DNA of 64,000 nt from JAUVXJ01 sp034411995 (lineage in GTDB: Bacteria > Chloroflexota > Anaerolineae > UBA7937 > B3-Chlor): positions 248,001 through 312,000 of the forward strand of contig DAOUME010000007.1 of assembly GCA_034411995.1 (NCBI GenBank), given 5' to 3'. A program made the translations under genes and the position numbers. Positions 36,329-45,003 of the stretch are shown here, piece after piece. The notes below the pieces were generated by a model, which did no database searches, was not told the origin of the DNA, and saw nothing but the letters and a program-made list of their open reading frames with translations. Positions within the stretch are counted from its first letter, which is position 1; every line of letters begins with the position of its first letter.

Positions 36329-37030
36329 CTAGTCCCTCCGGCTCATGCCCGTGGCCAGGAAGACGAAGTACAGCAACTGCGACAGCGCCTGAGCGAGAGC
36401 GGCCACGTAGGTGAGGGATGCTGCCGAAAGCACACTCTGCACGCCCTGGATGTCGGTAGTGCCCACCAGGCTCTCGGCCTTCAGGATCTGGAGAGCGCGG
36501 CGGCTCGCATCACGCTCCACAGGCAGCGTAACGAAGGCGAAGACGACACTCCCTGAGAAGAAGACGATCCCCAACCACACCAGGCCGGAGAACTCGACGA
36601 CCAAACCCACGAAGAAAAGGATCATTCCCATCCACGTGCCCAGGTTCACCATGGGCACCAATCCTGAGCGCACGCGCAGCGGCGCGTAGTCGGTCAGGTC
36701 CTGGAGGGCGTGGCCCACTTCGTGTGCCACTATGCCCAGGGCCGCGACGGAGGGGGTACGGGCGACTTCGGGGGAGAGACGCAGCACCTTCTTCGAGGGA
36801 TCATAGTGATCGCCCAGCATTCGCCGGGCTGACTCGACCCCCACGTCGCCCAGTCCGTTCGCTCTCAGCAGCACCTGCGCTGCCTCCAGGCCGCTGATGT
36901 TTCTCATGTTTCGAACGCGAGAGTACTTGCCATAGGCCGACTGTACTCTCCACTGGGTAAACAAGGCCAGCGCTAGAGCCGGCAGTGAGAACAGCAGGTA
37001 TCTGATATCGAAGTAGAAGGGCAAGAACAT
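36329..37030 (-). CDS. Membrane zinc metallopeptidase, YugP family
   Basis: 233 residues with an N-terminal membrane helix, the zinc motif HEVGHALQD (about residue 127), and two C-terminal-half hydrophobic helices (about 150-192). This matches the YugP-like neutral zinc metallopeptidase family of membrane proteins; its substrate is unknown. It has its own promoter and is first in a two-gene unit with rlmN. Confidence 0.9.
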   Translation of the reverse strand: MFLPFYFDIRYLLFSLPALALALFTQWRVQSAYGKYSRVRNMRNISGLEAAQVLLRANGLGDVGVESARRMLGDHYDPSKKVLRLSPEVARTPSVAALGIVAHEVGHALQDLTDYAPLRVRSGLVPMVNLGTWMGMILFFVGLVVEFSGLVWLGIVFFSGSVVFAFVTLPVERDASRRALQILKAESLVGTTDIQGVQSVLSAASLTYVAALAQALSQLLYFVFLATGMSRRD

Positions 37031-37065
37031 ACTGTGGCCTCCCTATCCCGTTTCGTGCTATCCTA

Positions 37066-37095
37066 ATTATACCAGAAGACAGGGCGGAGAGTCAA
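37066..37095 (-). promoter_or_regulatory. Promoter of the YugP-rlmN unit
   Basis: On the minus strand, -35 TTGACT (37090-37095), 18-base spacer, perfect -10 TATAAT (37066-37071). Predicted start near 37059, 29 bases before the ATG. Confidence 0.8.
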
Positions 37096-37217
37096 TAGCT
37101 GTCACGTGTTGATGGACTTGGCGGGGCACCCACCCGGGAGCAACAACCCTGGACGGGTTTGCCAGGTCGCCGCTACAGCTTTCAGGTGCGTTGCCCGCTG
37201 GGAATGGCGGAGCTACA

Positions 37218-38345
37218 ATGGAGTGGAGGGGAAGTCGTGTGGGGGCACGCGACGGGTCTCCCTTGAGGCGCTCTGCGGAGGAAGAGGTGTCCAGGAAGCA
37301 GTGGGTGGTGATAGTCGTGCTGGGCCTGCTGGCGGTCGGCGTCTTGTTCTGCGCTGGGAGCTTCCTGGGACTCTATCTCACGGGGGCCATGCCTACGTTG
37401 ACGACCTCATCTCCCAGTGTCACTCCGGCGATAGCGGAGCGCGCTTCCCCCGCCGTTTCTGAAGAGCCATCTCCAACTCAGGCGACGCCTACAGCGGCGG
37501 CGCCCTCGCCCACGGCGATACCAGAGCCACCCACGCCCACCAGCACCCGAGTGGTTCCTAGTGTCACACCGCTGGCAGTCCCCACTGCTGCTCCCCAGGA
37601 GCAGTTCGCTCCCGATGAATGGGAACCTGATGGTAGTGCCGAGGAAGCCCATGCCCTCGAGGTCGGCGTGGTGCAGAGGCACAATCTGCACGTGGGGGGT
37701 GACAGCGATTGGCTGTACTTCGAGGTCCAGGCTGGCCAGACGTACGTGGTCGAGACATCGGAGCTGGGGCGTGAGGTGGACACGGTGATCCGTCTCTTCG
37801 ACGGACAGGGGAACGAACTGGCCTCCGACGACGACGGTGGAGACGAGTTATTGGCCTCGCGCCTCTGGTGGACGGCCCGGGACGATGGTTTACTGTACGT
37901 CATGGTGCGCGGCCTCTCTGATACCGAAGTGGGCCGCGGCACGGAGTACAGCGTCACCCTCAGGATGGCCGAAGGTTTCGAGATAGACGAATACGAGCCC
38001 GATGATTCGCGTGCGCAGGCCAGCCTCATCGCGGTAGGGGAAACTCAAAGGCACAATCGGCACGCGGCCAGTGATGAGGATTGGATCTCCTTCGAGGTGC
38101 AACCCGGGGTCACCTATGTAGTCCAGACGCTCAACCTCGGCATGGATGCGGACACAGTGATCTACCTCTACGACTCGCAGGGCAACGAACTGGCCCTGGA
38201 CGACGACGGGGGTGAGGAGGCCCGGGCCTCGCGGCTGGAATGGACGCCCCTGGAAAGCGGGGTACTGTACGTGAGAGTCGAGGACTGGCTCCAGAACTCG
38301 AGTGGCCCGGGGACGCAGTACGAGGTGGCTCTGTCCGTAGGGTGA
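37218..38345 (+). CDS. Membrane-anchored protein with two PPC-like repeats
   Basis: The ATG at 37218 follows GGCGGAG and was preferred over the upstream in-frame start at 37191; 375 residues. A membrane helix (about 28-52) is followed by a Ser/Thr/Pro-rich linker (about 60-125), then two similar domains of about 110 residues each starting with EPDGSAEEA and EPDDSRAQA. Both share DWLYFEVQ/DWISFEVQ, TVIRLFDGQGNEL/TVIYLYDSQGNEL and a DDDGG motif, as in pre-peptidase C-terminal (PPC) domains. Probably an extracellular protein of unknown binding role. Confidence 0.85.
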   Translation: MEWRGSRVGARDGSPLRRSAEEEVSRKQWVVIVVLGLLAVGVLFCAGSFLGLYLTGAMPTLTTSSPSVTPAIAERASPAVSEEPSPTQATPTAAAPSPTAIPEPPTPTSTRVVPSVTPLAVPTAAPQEQFAPDEWEPDGSAEEAHALEVGVVQRHNLHVGGDSDWLYFEVQAGQTYVVETSELGREVDTVIRLFDGQGNELASDDDGGDELLASRLWWTARDDGLLYVMVRGLSDTEVGRGTEYSVTLRMAEGFEIDEYEPDDSRAQASLIAVGETQRHNRHAASDEDWISFEVQPGVTYVVQTLNLGMDADTVIYLYDSQGNELALDDDGGEEARASRLEWTPLESGVLYVRVEDWLQNSSGPGTQYEVALSVG

Positions 38346-38437
38346 TTCACTGGTGGCTGGGGCCGTCCTGAGGCCGTCATTCCCCTGGCGCCAGCCGTCT
38401 CCTCAACGATGAGCCCGCGGTGCTCGTCGCTCGCCGG

Positions 38438-39592
38438 CTAGACGACCGCGTATTCGGTCGTCCTGGATTCACTCACGCATCTGTCGATGCGCAGTGGGGC
38501 GATGTCGAGGGTGCGGGCCTGCCCCTCCAGAATCTCCTCGGCCAGCAGGAGCCCGCAGATGGGACCGTGCATGAAGCCGTGTCCGCTGAAGCCGTTGATG
38601 CAGTAGAAGCCCTCGAGCTGGGGCACCCGGCCAAGGATGGCCAGCGCATCGGGGCTGACCGCATAGAGCCCGGCCCACCGGTTCAGCAGGCCGGCGTTCT
38701 CGAGGATCGGCATCCTGGCCACGGCGGCTTCCAGATGCGTCATCTCCCACTCGCGGTCGACGCTCTGATCGAAGCCCTCGCGCTCGTTCAGATTGGACAT
38801 TCCCGTGAGCACGCCCTGGCCTTCTCGATGGAAATAGAGGCTCTGGGTGAAATCGATGACCATGGGGAAATCGCCAGGGAGCCCTGCTATGGGAGTGGTC
38901 ACGGCGATCTGCCTGCGCAGCGGCCGCACGGGGATCTCGACGCCGGCCATGGCGCCCACTGTGGCTGCCCAGGGCCCGGCGGCATTGACGACGATGCGGG
39001 TCTCCACCTTCCCCTGGCTGGTCGATACGCCGCAGACCCTGCCCCCCGCGGTGTCTATGCCGGTGGCCTGGGTGCTGGTCAGGAGTCTGGCTCCCAGGCG
39101 CGTCGCCGCTCTCACATAGCCCTGAACCACGCCCGACGGGTCGGCCAGGGCGTCGCGGGCACAGAAAGTGCCGGCCAGTATGTCTTCTGTGTCCAATAGC
39201 GAGGTCCTCCTCCTGACTTCCTCAGCCGACAGCCATTCGGTCTCCACCCCCAGGCTGCGCTGCCGCGCCACGTTTTCTTCAAAGACCCTGATCTCTTCTT
39301 CCCGTGAGAGCATAAAGAGGTAGCCACAATGCCGGAGATCTATCTCCTGATCAAGCTCCTTGGCGAAGCGCTCCAGCATGGGGATACTGAGCAGAGAGAG
39401 GCGAATGTCGATCTCGTTGGAGAACTGGTAGCGGATACCCCCCGCGCACCGGCCCGTCGACTCCTCTCCAAAGAACCTGTTCCTCTCTACAAGCAGGACG
39501 TTGGAGCATCCCTTTTTCACCAGGTGGTAGGCGGTGCTGACACCCATCACGCCCCCGCCGATGATTACCACGTCAGCTCGTTTGGGAAGCAT
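38438..39592 (-). CDS. FAD-dependent amine/amino-acid oxidoreductase (DAO family)
   Basis: 384 residues. ADVVIIGGGVMGVSTAYHL at the N-terminus is the FAD-binding Rossmann motif, followed by the DAO-type GIRYQF segment and a C-terminal NGFSGHGFMHGP motif. Overall plan resembles the sarcosine oxidase beta subunit / glycine oxidase group, which oxidises N-methylated or D-amino acids. Substrate and partners are unknown; it lies upstream on the chromosome of the selenium/molybdenum accessory block but is not overlapping. Confidence 0.87.
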   Translation of the reverse strand: MLPKRADVVIIGGGVMGVSTAYHLVKKGCSNVLLVERNRFFGEESTGRCAGGIRYQFSNEIDIRLSLLSIPMLERFAKELDQEIDLRHCGYLFMLSREEEIRVFEENVARQRSLGVETEWLSAEEVRRRTSLLDTEDILAGTFCARDALADPSGVVQGYVRAATRLGARLLTSTQATGIDTAGGRVCGVSTSQGKVETRIVVNAAGPWAATVGAMAGVEIPVRPLRRQIAVTTPIAGLPGDFPMVIDFTQSLYFHREGQGVLTGMSNLNEREGFDQSVDREWEMTHLEAAVARMPILENAGLLNRWAGLYAVSPDALAILGRVPQLEGFYCINGFSGHGFMHGPICGLLLAEEILEGQARTLDIAPLRIDRCVSESRTTEYAVV

Positions 39593-39891
39593 CGTCTCTC
39601 CGCGACCAAGGGCTCACAAACTGAGTATCGTGCCCAGACCTTCTTCCTTTGCCTGATCCAGTGCGGCGCGGGCCACCGCGGCATACTGTACGGCAGATTC
39701 CACCGGCTTGCACAGGGTGATCTCCCGCTCTGACTCGCGATCACCGCTCGTTAGTCGTCGGCGGCAGGCACGCGGATGCGCATGTCTGCCTCTCTCGACG
39801 CACGGCGCAGCACTTGGTGTTCAGGATCGCCGGTGGAGGAGGAGCCCCAGGCTTGCCGCAGCCAGCTCCGATTCCATGAAGGACAGACAGA
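39593..39891. other. Intergenic stretch with a coding-like remnant
   Basis: About 300 bases between two minus-strand genes. On the minus strand, 39724-39614 reads as a protein-like tail (EITLCKPVESAVQYAAVARA then about 16 more residues and a stop) with no start codon in frame upstream. It may be the end of a decayed gene. No promoter, terminator or RNA was identified. Confidence 0.35.
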
Positions 39892-40713
39892 TCAGCCCAG
39901 GCGCTGCCCGAGCCACGACTCGTGGAAGTCGCGGACACTCTCGAACACGAGATCAGGCTGGTATGGACAGTCCTCCAGTTCCTCGGGCTGTGTGATGCCG
40001 CTCAACACCAGCACCGTGGCCAAACCGGCGTTCTTTCCTGCCAGTATGTCCGTTTCCAGGCGGTCGCCGATGATGGCCGTTCCCTCTCTGGTGACTCCCA
40101 TTCTCTCCATGGCCAGTTCCAGCAGCGTGGGTTGGGGCTTGCCGATGATCAGGGGTGCGATCCCCGTCGCTACCTCCAGAGCCGCCAGGGTGGCCCCGTT
40201 TCCAGGAACGAGGCCGTCCTCGGTGGGCAGAGTGGTGTCGGGGTTGGTGCCGATGAAGGTAGCCCCAGCTCTGATGGCCAAGGCAGCGACTCTCAGTTTG
40301 TGCCAGGTCAACTGGCGGTCCATACCCACCACGACGTACTCTATATCCCTCTCTGTGGGGTGGAAGCCCTGCTCCTCCAGGGCCGCTAGCAGCCCGTCCT
40401 CGCCAATGGCATAGATCCTGGCCTTGGGGGGAGCCGTCTGGGACAGATACAGCGCCGCGGCCTGGCCCGAGGTCAGGATATGATCTGGAGCCACCTTGAT
40501 GTCCATGGCCCCTAGCTTGGCCACGTACTGCTCTGGCGTCAAGGTGGAGTTGTTAGTAGCCAGGATGAAGGGCGCCTGCTCTGCACTGAGACAAGCTAGG
40601 AACACTTTGGCGCCTGGCACACGCTCCTGGCCCCGGTAGAGCACCCCGTCCATATCTATGATGAAGTTGCGCATGGACCTCAGGCGGTCCGGGCGTCGTT
40701 TCTCTCGATTCAT
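39892..40713 (-). CDS. HAD superfamily phosphatase, subclass IIA (NagD-like)
   Basis: ATG at 40713 forms an ATGA overlap with the upstream gene stop; 273 residues. Motifs are FIIDMDGVLYRG (nucleophile Asp) and LATNNST (motif II); the C-terminal GIAPLIIGKPQP and IIGDRLETDI are the IIA family motifs III-IV. Such enzymes dephosphorylate small sugar phosphates, nucleotides or glycerol phosphate; the substrate is not predictable. It is coupled to a histidine phosphatase. Confidence 0.9.
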   Translation of the reverse strand: MNREKRRPDRLRSMRNFIIDMDGVLYRGQERVPGAKVFLACLSAEQAPFILATNNSTLTPEQYVAKLGAMDIKVAPDHILTSGQAAALYLSQTAPPKARIYAIGEDGLLAALEEQGFHPTERDIEYVVVGMDRQLTWHKLRVAALAIRAGATFIGTNPDTTLPTEDGLVPGNGATLAALEVATGIAPLIIGKPQPTLLELAMERMGVTREGTAIIGDRLETDILAGKNAGLATVLVLSGITQPEELEDCPYQPDLVFESVRDFHESWLGQRLG

Positions 40714-41387
40714 CGGACTCTCACGTCGCCGTTTCCCGGTCTGGCGACTCGCTCGTGAAGCGAATCCAGGTGACACGTATCGTTCAGCAGCAGTACCCGG
40801 TAGCGGCCTTTAGCTCCTTCCAGAACGCTGATCGCGGCGTTGTCCTGGCTGATTCTCCAGAAGGCATCGTCGACCAGGCCCAGAGCCGCGCAGACCAACA
40901 CGCGATTGACTACCACGTGGGAGACCAGGAGGATCGTCTCTCCTTGGTGGGCGGAGCACCTCTCGTTAAGTGCAGTCCAAGCTCGAGTCTGGACCTGCTG
41001 GAGACTCTCACCCTGGGGGAACTCGGTCAGGAGAGGAGTGCGCACCCAGGTCGTGTAGAGTTCGGGATCCTGAGCCCGTGCCTCTTCGGCAGAGAGTCCA
41101 GCCCAGGCGCCGTAGTCCACATCCGTGATCTCTTCCAGAATGGACAACTCCAGGTCGCAGGCATCCGCGACGGGTTGCGCCGTCCGCAGCGCCCTCTGCA
41201 GGGGACTGGAGTAGATGGCCTCGATCTGCCAGCCAGACAGCCTCTGCGCGGCCGCCAGCGCCTGCTGCTGGCCCAACTGGTTCAACTCCACATCGATGCG
41301 GCCTCGAAACCTTTCCACACGGTTCCACTCCGTCTCCCCGTGCCGAAGGAGAACCACGCTGGTGACTGTCTCAACTGGCTTGTTCAT
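40710..41387 (-). CDS. Histidine phosphatase family protein (GpmB/CobC-like)
   Basis: The ATG at 41387 lies inside the last 17 bases of the upstream gene, giving 225 residues. VVLLRHGETEWN near the N-terminus is the catalytic RHG motif; a later VSHVVVNRV contains the second catalytic His. Members include phosphoglycerate mutases, CobC and broad phosphatases; sequence alone does not decide. Tight overlaps with both neighbours suggest one operon from 42699 down to 39892. Confidence 0.9.
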   Translation of the reverse strand: MNKPVETVTSVVLLRHGETEWNRVERFRGRIDVELNQLGQQQALAAAQRLSGWQIEAIYSSPLQRALRTAQPVADACDLELSILEEITDVDYGAWAGLSAEEARAQDPELYTTWVRTPLLTEFPQGESLQQVQTRAWTALNERCSAHQGETILLVSHVVVNRVLVCAALGLVDDAFWRISQDNAAISVLEGAKGRYRVLLLNDTCHLDSLHERVARPGNGDVRVR

Positions 41388-42699
41388 AATCCTCCATCGT
41401 GTCGATGTCGAGGAAGAGATCCGGGTCCTGCACTTCCACCCTCTCCACCTGTGATTCATGGCGTTCGAGCACCTGGCGTCCCCCCTCGTCTCCCTGCATA
41501 TCGAGCAACTCCCGAAAGAGAGTCCTGGCGAAGAGGACGGGGTTGCCGCGCCGTCCGAGATGGAACGGGGCAACGATGGGGGCCAGAGTGCGCCGGTACC
41601 GGTCTAGTAGGCGGTTCATGAGCTGGGGAGTGATCCTCGGCTGGTCTGCCAAGACGAACAAGCATGCGTCGCAGCTCTGAGGCAACGCCTGGAGGCCTGC
41701 CCGGAGCGAACCGCTCTGTCCTCGCTTCCATTCCTCGTTGATGACCGCCTGGACAGGGCGATCCCCGATCAGGGCACCAATTCGCTGGGCCTCGTGCCCC
41801 AGTACTACGATCACCTGGTCTACGGAGGAACCCAGTACGCTGTCCACGACGTGTTGGAGGAGCGTCTTGTCGCCCCAGGGAAGGAGTTGCTTGGGCGAGC
41901 CGAAACGGTGCGAGCCTCCGGCAGCCAGTACCACGGCCCCCACCCGTCCCCAAACCTCCTTCACAGGATCTTCGTCGGCCACTGCGCCGAGTACCACGCG
42001 AGCCACTCGGGTCTCGTTGAGGAGCAAGCGTGCCACGCGCCGGGCGGTTTCGATGCTGGAGATGCTTACCTTGTTGATCAGAGGGACAACGCGCGTCTTT
42101 TCGAGCGCGTTCTTGAGGCCTCCCTGGGGGTGCACCAGCACTGCGGACATGAGTTCGGGGCTGATGGTTTGACCCAGTGCAGAGCCGCAGAGTCTGGCCA
42201 CTATCTCCGGGCGGTGAGCGGTTTGCCCGTCCAGCGGGCGGCCGACGGCGTCCATGGCGGCCATGGGCACGAGAAGAGAAGTGCCTGATGCGACCACGGG
42301 TTCGTACTCTGCTGGTGCCTTCAAGGAGCGGCCCTTGGCACCGTCCGCCTCGACGATGACGGTGTCCACTCCTGGCATGGCGATGAGCGCGTCAACGTCG
42401 GAGGGTTCCACGCCCATCAACTTGCCCTGGGCGTCGTCGAAACCCGAGGCCACCGTGATGCGGTGCTGCTCCTTCAGTGCGCGCGAGACCTTCTCCCGGA
42501 GCCGCGCTGTATCCGACTCCAGTATGGTCGGATCGCATCGTTCCTCGCGCCAGATCATGGTGGTAGTCGTGGTGATCACTTTCCAGCCATCAGAGGCCAG
42601 CTCGTCGGCCAGGCGGAACATGGTGGTCGTCTTCCCGCCAGCGCCCACCAGGGACACGACCTCTCCTCGTTCTATTCCCAGAGCTCGCTTCAGTCTCAC
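41371..42699 (-). CDS. YqeC-MocA fusion, molybdenum hydroxylase maturation protein
   Basis: 442 residues. Residues 1-225 match YqeC: GEVVSLVGAGGKTTTMFRLA with a P-loop, and VIVEADGAKG later. From about 232 a MobA/MocA-like nucleotidyltransferase domain begins: GAVVLAAGGSHRFGSPKQLLPWG, followed by VIVVLGHEAQ and FVLADQPRI. YqeC is associated with selenium-dependent molybdenum hydroxylases; MocA makes the cytosine-dinucleotide form of molybdopterin. The fusion of these two usually neighbouring genes supports a joint role. It overlaps both neighbours. Confidence 0.92.
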   Translation of the reverse strand: MRLKRALGIERGEVVSLVGAGGKTTTMFRLADELASDGWKVITTTTTMIWREERCDPTILESDTARLREKVSRALKEQHRITVASGFDDAQGKLMGVEPSDVDALIAMPGVDTVIVEADGAKGRSLKAPAEYEPVVASGTSLLVPMAAMDAVGRPLDGQTAHRPEIVARLCGSALGQTISPELMSAVLVHPQGGLKNALEKTRVVPLINKVSISSIETARRVARLLLNETRVARVVLGAVADEDPVKEVWGRVGAVVLAAGGSHRFGSPKQLLPWGDKTLLQHVVDSVLGSSVDQVIVVLGHEAQRIGALIGDRPVQAVINEEWKRGQSGSLRAGLQALPQSCDACLFVLADQPRITPQLMNRLLDRYRRTLAPIVAPFHLGRRGNPVLFARTLFRELLDMQGDEGGRQVLERHESQVERVEVQDPDLFLDIDTMEDYEQAS

Positions 42700-43424
42700 G
42701 GCACCCCTTGCCCGCCTCCGAGTGATAGCCCCACAAAGTCGAGGTACGAGAGATTTTCTTCGCTCCTCGTCTGGCAGCCGTCGATGCAGATCCTTTGCGC
42801 GAACAGCGGCCCGTCAAGCACCAGGGTGTGGTACTCACCCTGCTCCCCGCAGACGTCGAAGCCGCGCCTGCGGGCCAGGAGCGAAAGCTCTGCCACTGCC
42901 GCCGTATCCAGCTCCCTTCCCAGCCACTCTGGGGTGAGCCAGGGCTCTCTCACGCAAGAGAAGATGGCCTTGAAACCTGCTGAGACGAAGCGGTCGAGCA
43001 ACTCTCTCCCATCGTGGCCCCACAGTGGGGTGAGGACCGCCGTGTGGGAGCCAGCACAGCACTGCCTGATCCAGTTGGGGTGACCGTTCACCTCTGCTAT
43101 GTCGCCCGTGACCAGCGTGTCAACTCCCCATCTTTGTCTCAGGGTGCTGATGGCGTTCCGGTACGTAGTCTCATAAGGTTCCTGGATCTCCAGCACGTGA
43201 TGAGAAAGGCCCAGCGCCCGTGCTTGTAGCTGTTGGACAGGGAGAGGATGAGCGTGGAACCGAGCCTCGGCGGGCGCGAACGTAACCAGGTGCTCAACCC
43301 GGAGCCCCTGGAGAAGGGCCTCGTGCAGGGCCAGGCAGGAGTCCTTGCCTCCTGTCCAGAGGACCGCGGCCCATCCAAGCGTATGTCGAGGGGATTCTCC
43401 TATCATCTTGACCCACAGAGACAC
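42696..43424 (-). CDS. DUF71 ATP-binding protein (Dph6-related ATP pyrophosphatase)
   Basis: 242 residues. The PP-loop AVLWTGGKDSCLALHEAL and ITGDIAEVNG-like segment (LVTGDIAEVNGH) match the COG2102/DUF71 family, whose eukaryotic members make diphthamide. Bacteria lack diphthamide, so the substrate here is unknown. It overlaps the YqeC-MocA fusion by four bases, which suggests a link to that pathway. Confidence 0.88.
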   Translation of the reverse strand: MSLWVKMIGESPRHTLGWAAVLWTGGKDSCLALHEALLQGLRVEHLVTFAPAEARFHAHPLPVQQLQARALGLSHHVLEIQEPYETTYRNAISTLRQRWGVDTLVTGDIAEVNGHPNWIRQCCAGSHTAVLTPLWGHDGRELLDRFVSAGFKAIFSCVREPWLTPEWLGRELDTAAVAELSLLARRRGFDVCGEQGEYHTLVLDGPLFAQRICIDGCQTRSEENLSYLDFVGLSLGGGQGVP

Positions 43425-43621
43425 GGACTACCTGGCACTGCGCACGACCACGACTTCGCCGATAGCCGACCTCCTCTGACTTCGCTCTCCGGACGTGGTC
43501 TTACGACTGGCGCGGGCTTCGGGAGGACAGAGCGAGGCAGATGGGCCGGCACACAGGAGAGGCGGCCAGACTGTGCCGCTGGGATCGTCCGTGGTACCTT
43601 CACGTTCGACCAGGCCCTGGG

Positions 43622-44713
43622 CTACGGCATCTCCAGGGCACGGGTGGGACACCGCGTAGTGCACAGACCGCACCCCTGGCAGAGATCCTCGTCCAATCGG
43701 GCCTTGCCGTCCAGCACGGCGATGGCGTGGTAGACGCAGCTAGTCTCGCACAAACCGCACGCCGTGCACAGGTCTTCGTATAACCTGGGGGGCAGGTGGT
43801 TGGTCCGATACTCTCGCGCCCTGAGCTTCCGGATGGTGAGCCCCTTGACGTCATTGACCGAGGCGTAACCGTGGTCATCCAGCCATTGATCCATCTCCCG
43901 GACGATCTTGCCGAAGATGCCTGGACCCCTAAGGATGGCTGCGGTACAGATCTGGACCGCAGAGGCCCCCACCATGAACATTTCCAGGGCGTCCGTCCCC
44001 CGGAAGATGCCCCCGACGCCGAAGATGGGTAGATCGACGGTGCGTGCGATGTCGAAGACGCAGCGCAGCGCCAGGGGCTTGACGGACTGGCCCGATAGCC
44101 AGCCGTACCCTTCTTTGCTGCCCAGGAGAGGCAGACCAGTTTCCAGGTCGATGCCCAGGCAGGGCCCCAGGGAGTTGATGGCGGCTATGGCGTCGGCGCC
44201 AGCGTCCTGCGCTGCCTGCGCAGCGGCCTTCATCTCGCGCCCCAGGGGGCTCAGCTTGACGATGACCGGCACGTCCAGGGTTTCCTTGGCGGCCTTGATG
44301 GCCGCGATCATCGGTGCGGGGTCTTCACCGATGTAGTGTGTAGAAAGTTCCACCGCATCCGCGAAAGGTTTCACCTTGGGAGCAAGCTCGCTGATCTGTT
44401 CGGCGGAATACCCCATACTGATGATGAGGGGTAGCTCTGCCTCCCTGGCTCGCGCGTATTCCTTCTCGATGAATTGCTCTGGAGGCAGCTCCGACCACAG
44501 CTCCGTGTTGAGCATGGACGCCTTGCCTACCTGGGCCATGCACGGCTCGGGCACGTCGGCCGCCGTGGTGGAGATGGTCTTGGCTACTATGCCGCCAGCT
44601 CCACCCTCGGCACAGGCCACCATGGCCTCGCCGTTCCAGGTGGGCGGACCAGCAGCAGGGAGGACAGGGTTCTTGAACTGTATTCCGCATACCTCGACTC
44701 GCAGGTCTGCCAT
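43622..44713 (-). CDS. Dihydroorotate/dihydropyrimidine dehydrogenase-like flavoprotein with two [4Fe-4S] sites (PreA-like)
   Basis: 363 residues. A TIM-barrel flavoprotein domain (1-300) begins EVCGIQFKNPVLPAAG, and two ferredoxin clusters close it: CTACGLCETSC and CQGCGLCTTRC. This matches PreA-like subunits. The usual NxSCPH-type active-site segment reads ELSTHYIGED, lacking the catalytic Cys, so it may reduce another substrate or act as an electron carrier. It is five bases after a small membrane protein and near SsnA, where PreA-like genes also occur in other genomes. Confidence 0.88.
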   Translation of the reverse strand: MADLRVEVCGIQFKNPVLPAAGPPTWNGEAMVACAEGGAGGIVAKTISTTAADVPEPCMAQVGKASMLNTELWSELPPEQFIEKEYARAREAELPLIISMGYSAEQISELAPKVKPFADAVELSTHYIGEDPAPMIAAIKAAKETLDVPVIVKLSPLGREMKAAAQAAQDAGADAIAAINSLGPCLGIDLETGLPLLGSKEGYGWLSGQSVKPLALRCVFDIARTVDLPIFGVGGIFRGTDALEMFMVGASAVQICTAAILRGPGIFGKIVREMDQWLDDHGYASVNDVKGLTIRKLRAREYRTNHLPPRLYEDLCTACGLCETSCVYHAIAVLDGKARLDEDLCQGCGLCTTRCPTRALEMP

Positions 44714-44718
44714 GCTGG

Positions 44719-44982
44719 TTACTCCTCTTCTCTCGTGGCCTCCACGGCTGCGGCGGCAATAGCCCAGCTCACCAGGCCCCAGGTACCTGCCGAGATGACG
44801 ACAGCAAGGAAGAGGGACAGCATGGAGCGCGAAGTGTACTCAGGGCGCACGACCCATCCTACCAAAGCCATGAGCCCAGCGACGACCGCGAAGACCACCC
44901 CGATCTTCACCGGTGCACCGAGCCGCCTCCACAACTCACGCCAGCGGATCATCCGTTTCCCCGTAGAGCTATTCTCGTCCAT
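44719..44982 (-). CDS. Small two-helix membrane protein
   Basis: 87 residues with two hydrophobic helices (about 27-45 and 55-80). No family recognised. It lies 21 bases after SsnA and 5 before the PreA-like gene, so is probably co-transcribed with them; function unknown. Confidence 0.65.
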   Translation of the reverse strand: MDENSSTGKRMIRWRELWRRLGAPVKIGVVFAVVAGLMALVGWVVRPEYTSRSMLSLFLAVVISAGTWGLVSWAIAAAAVEATREEE

Positions 44983-45003
44983 GGTCTGACTCCTGGTCTG
45001 GCT

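Noticed and set aside
43560..43615. GTGGTACC-like sequence suggestive of a T-box
   Set aside because: It is on the plus strand with no plus-strand gene downstream and matches too few conserved bases.
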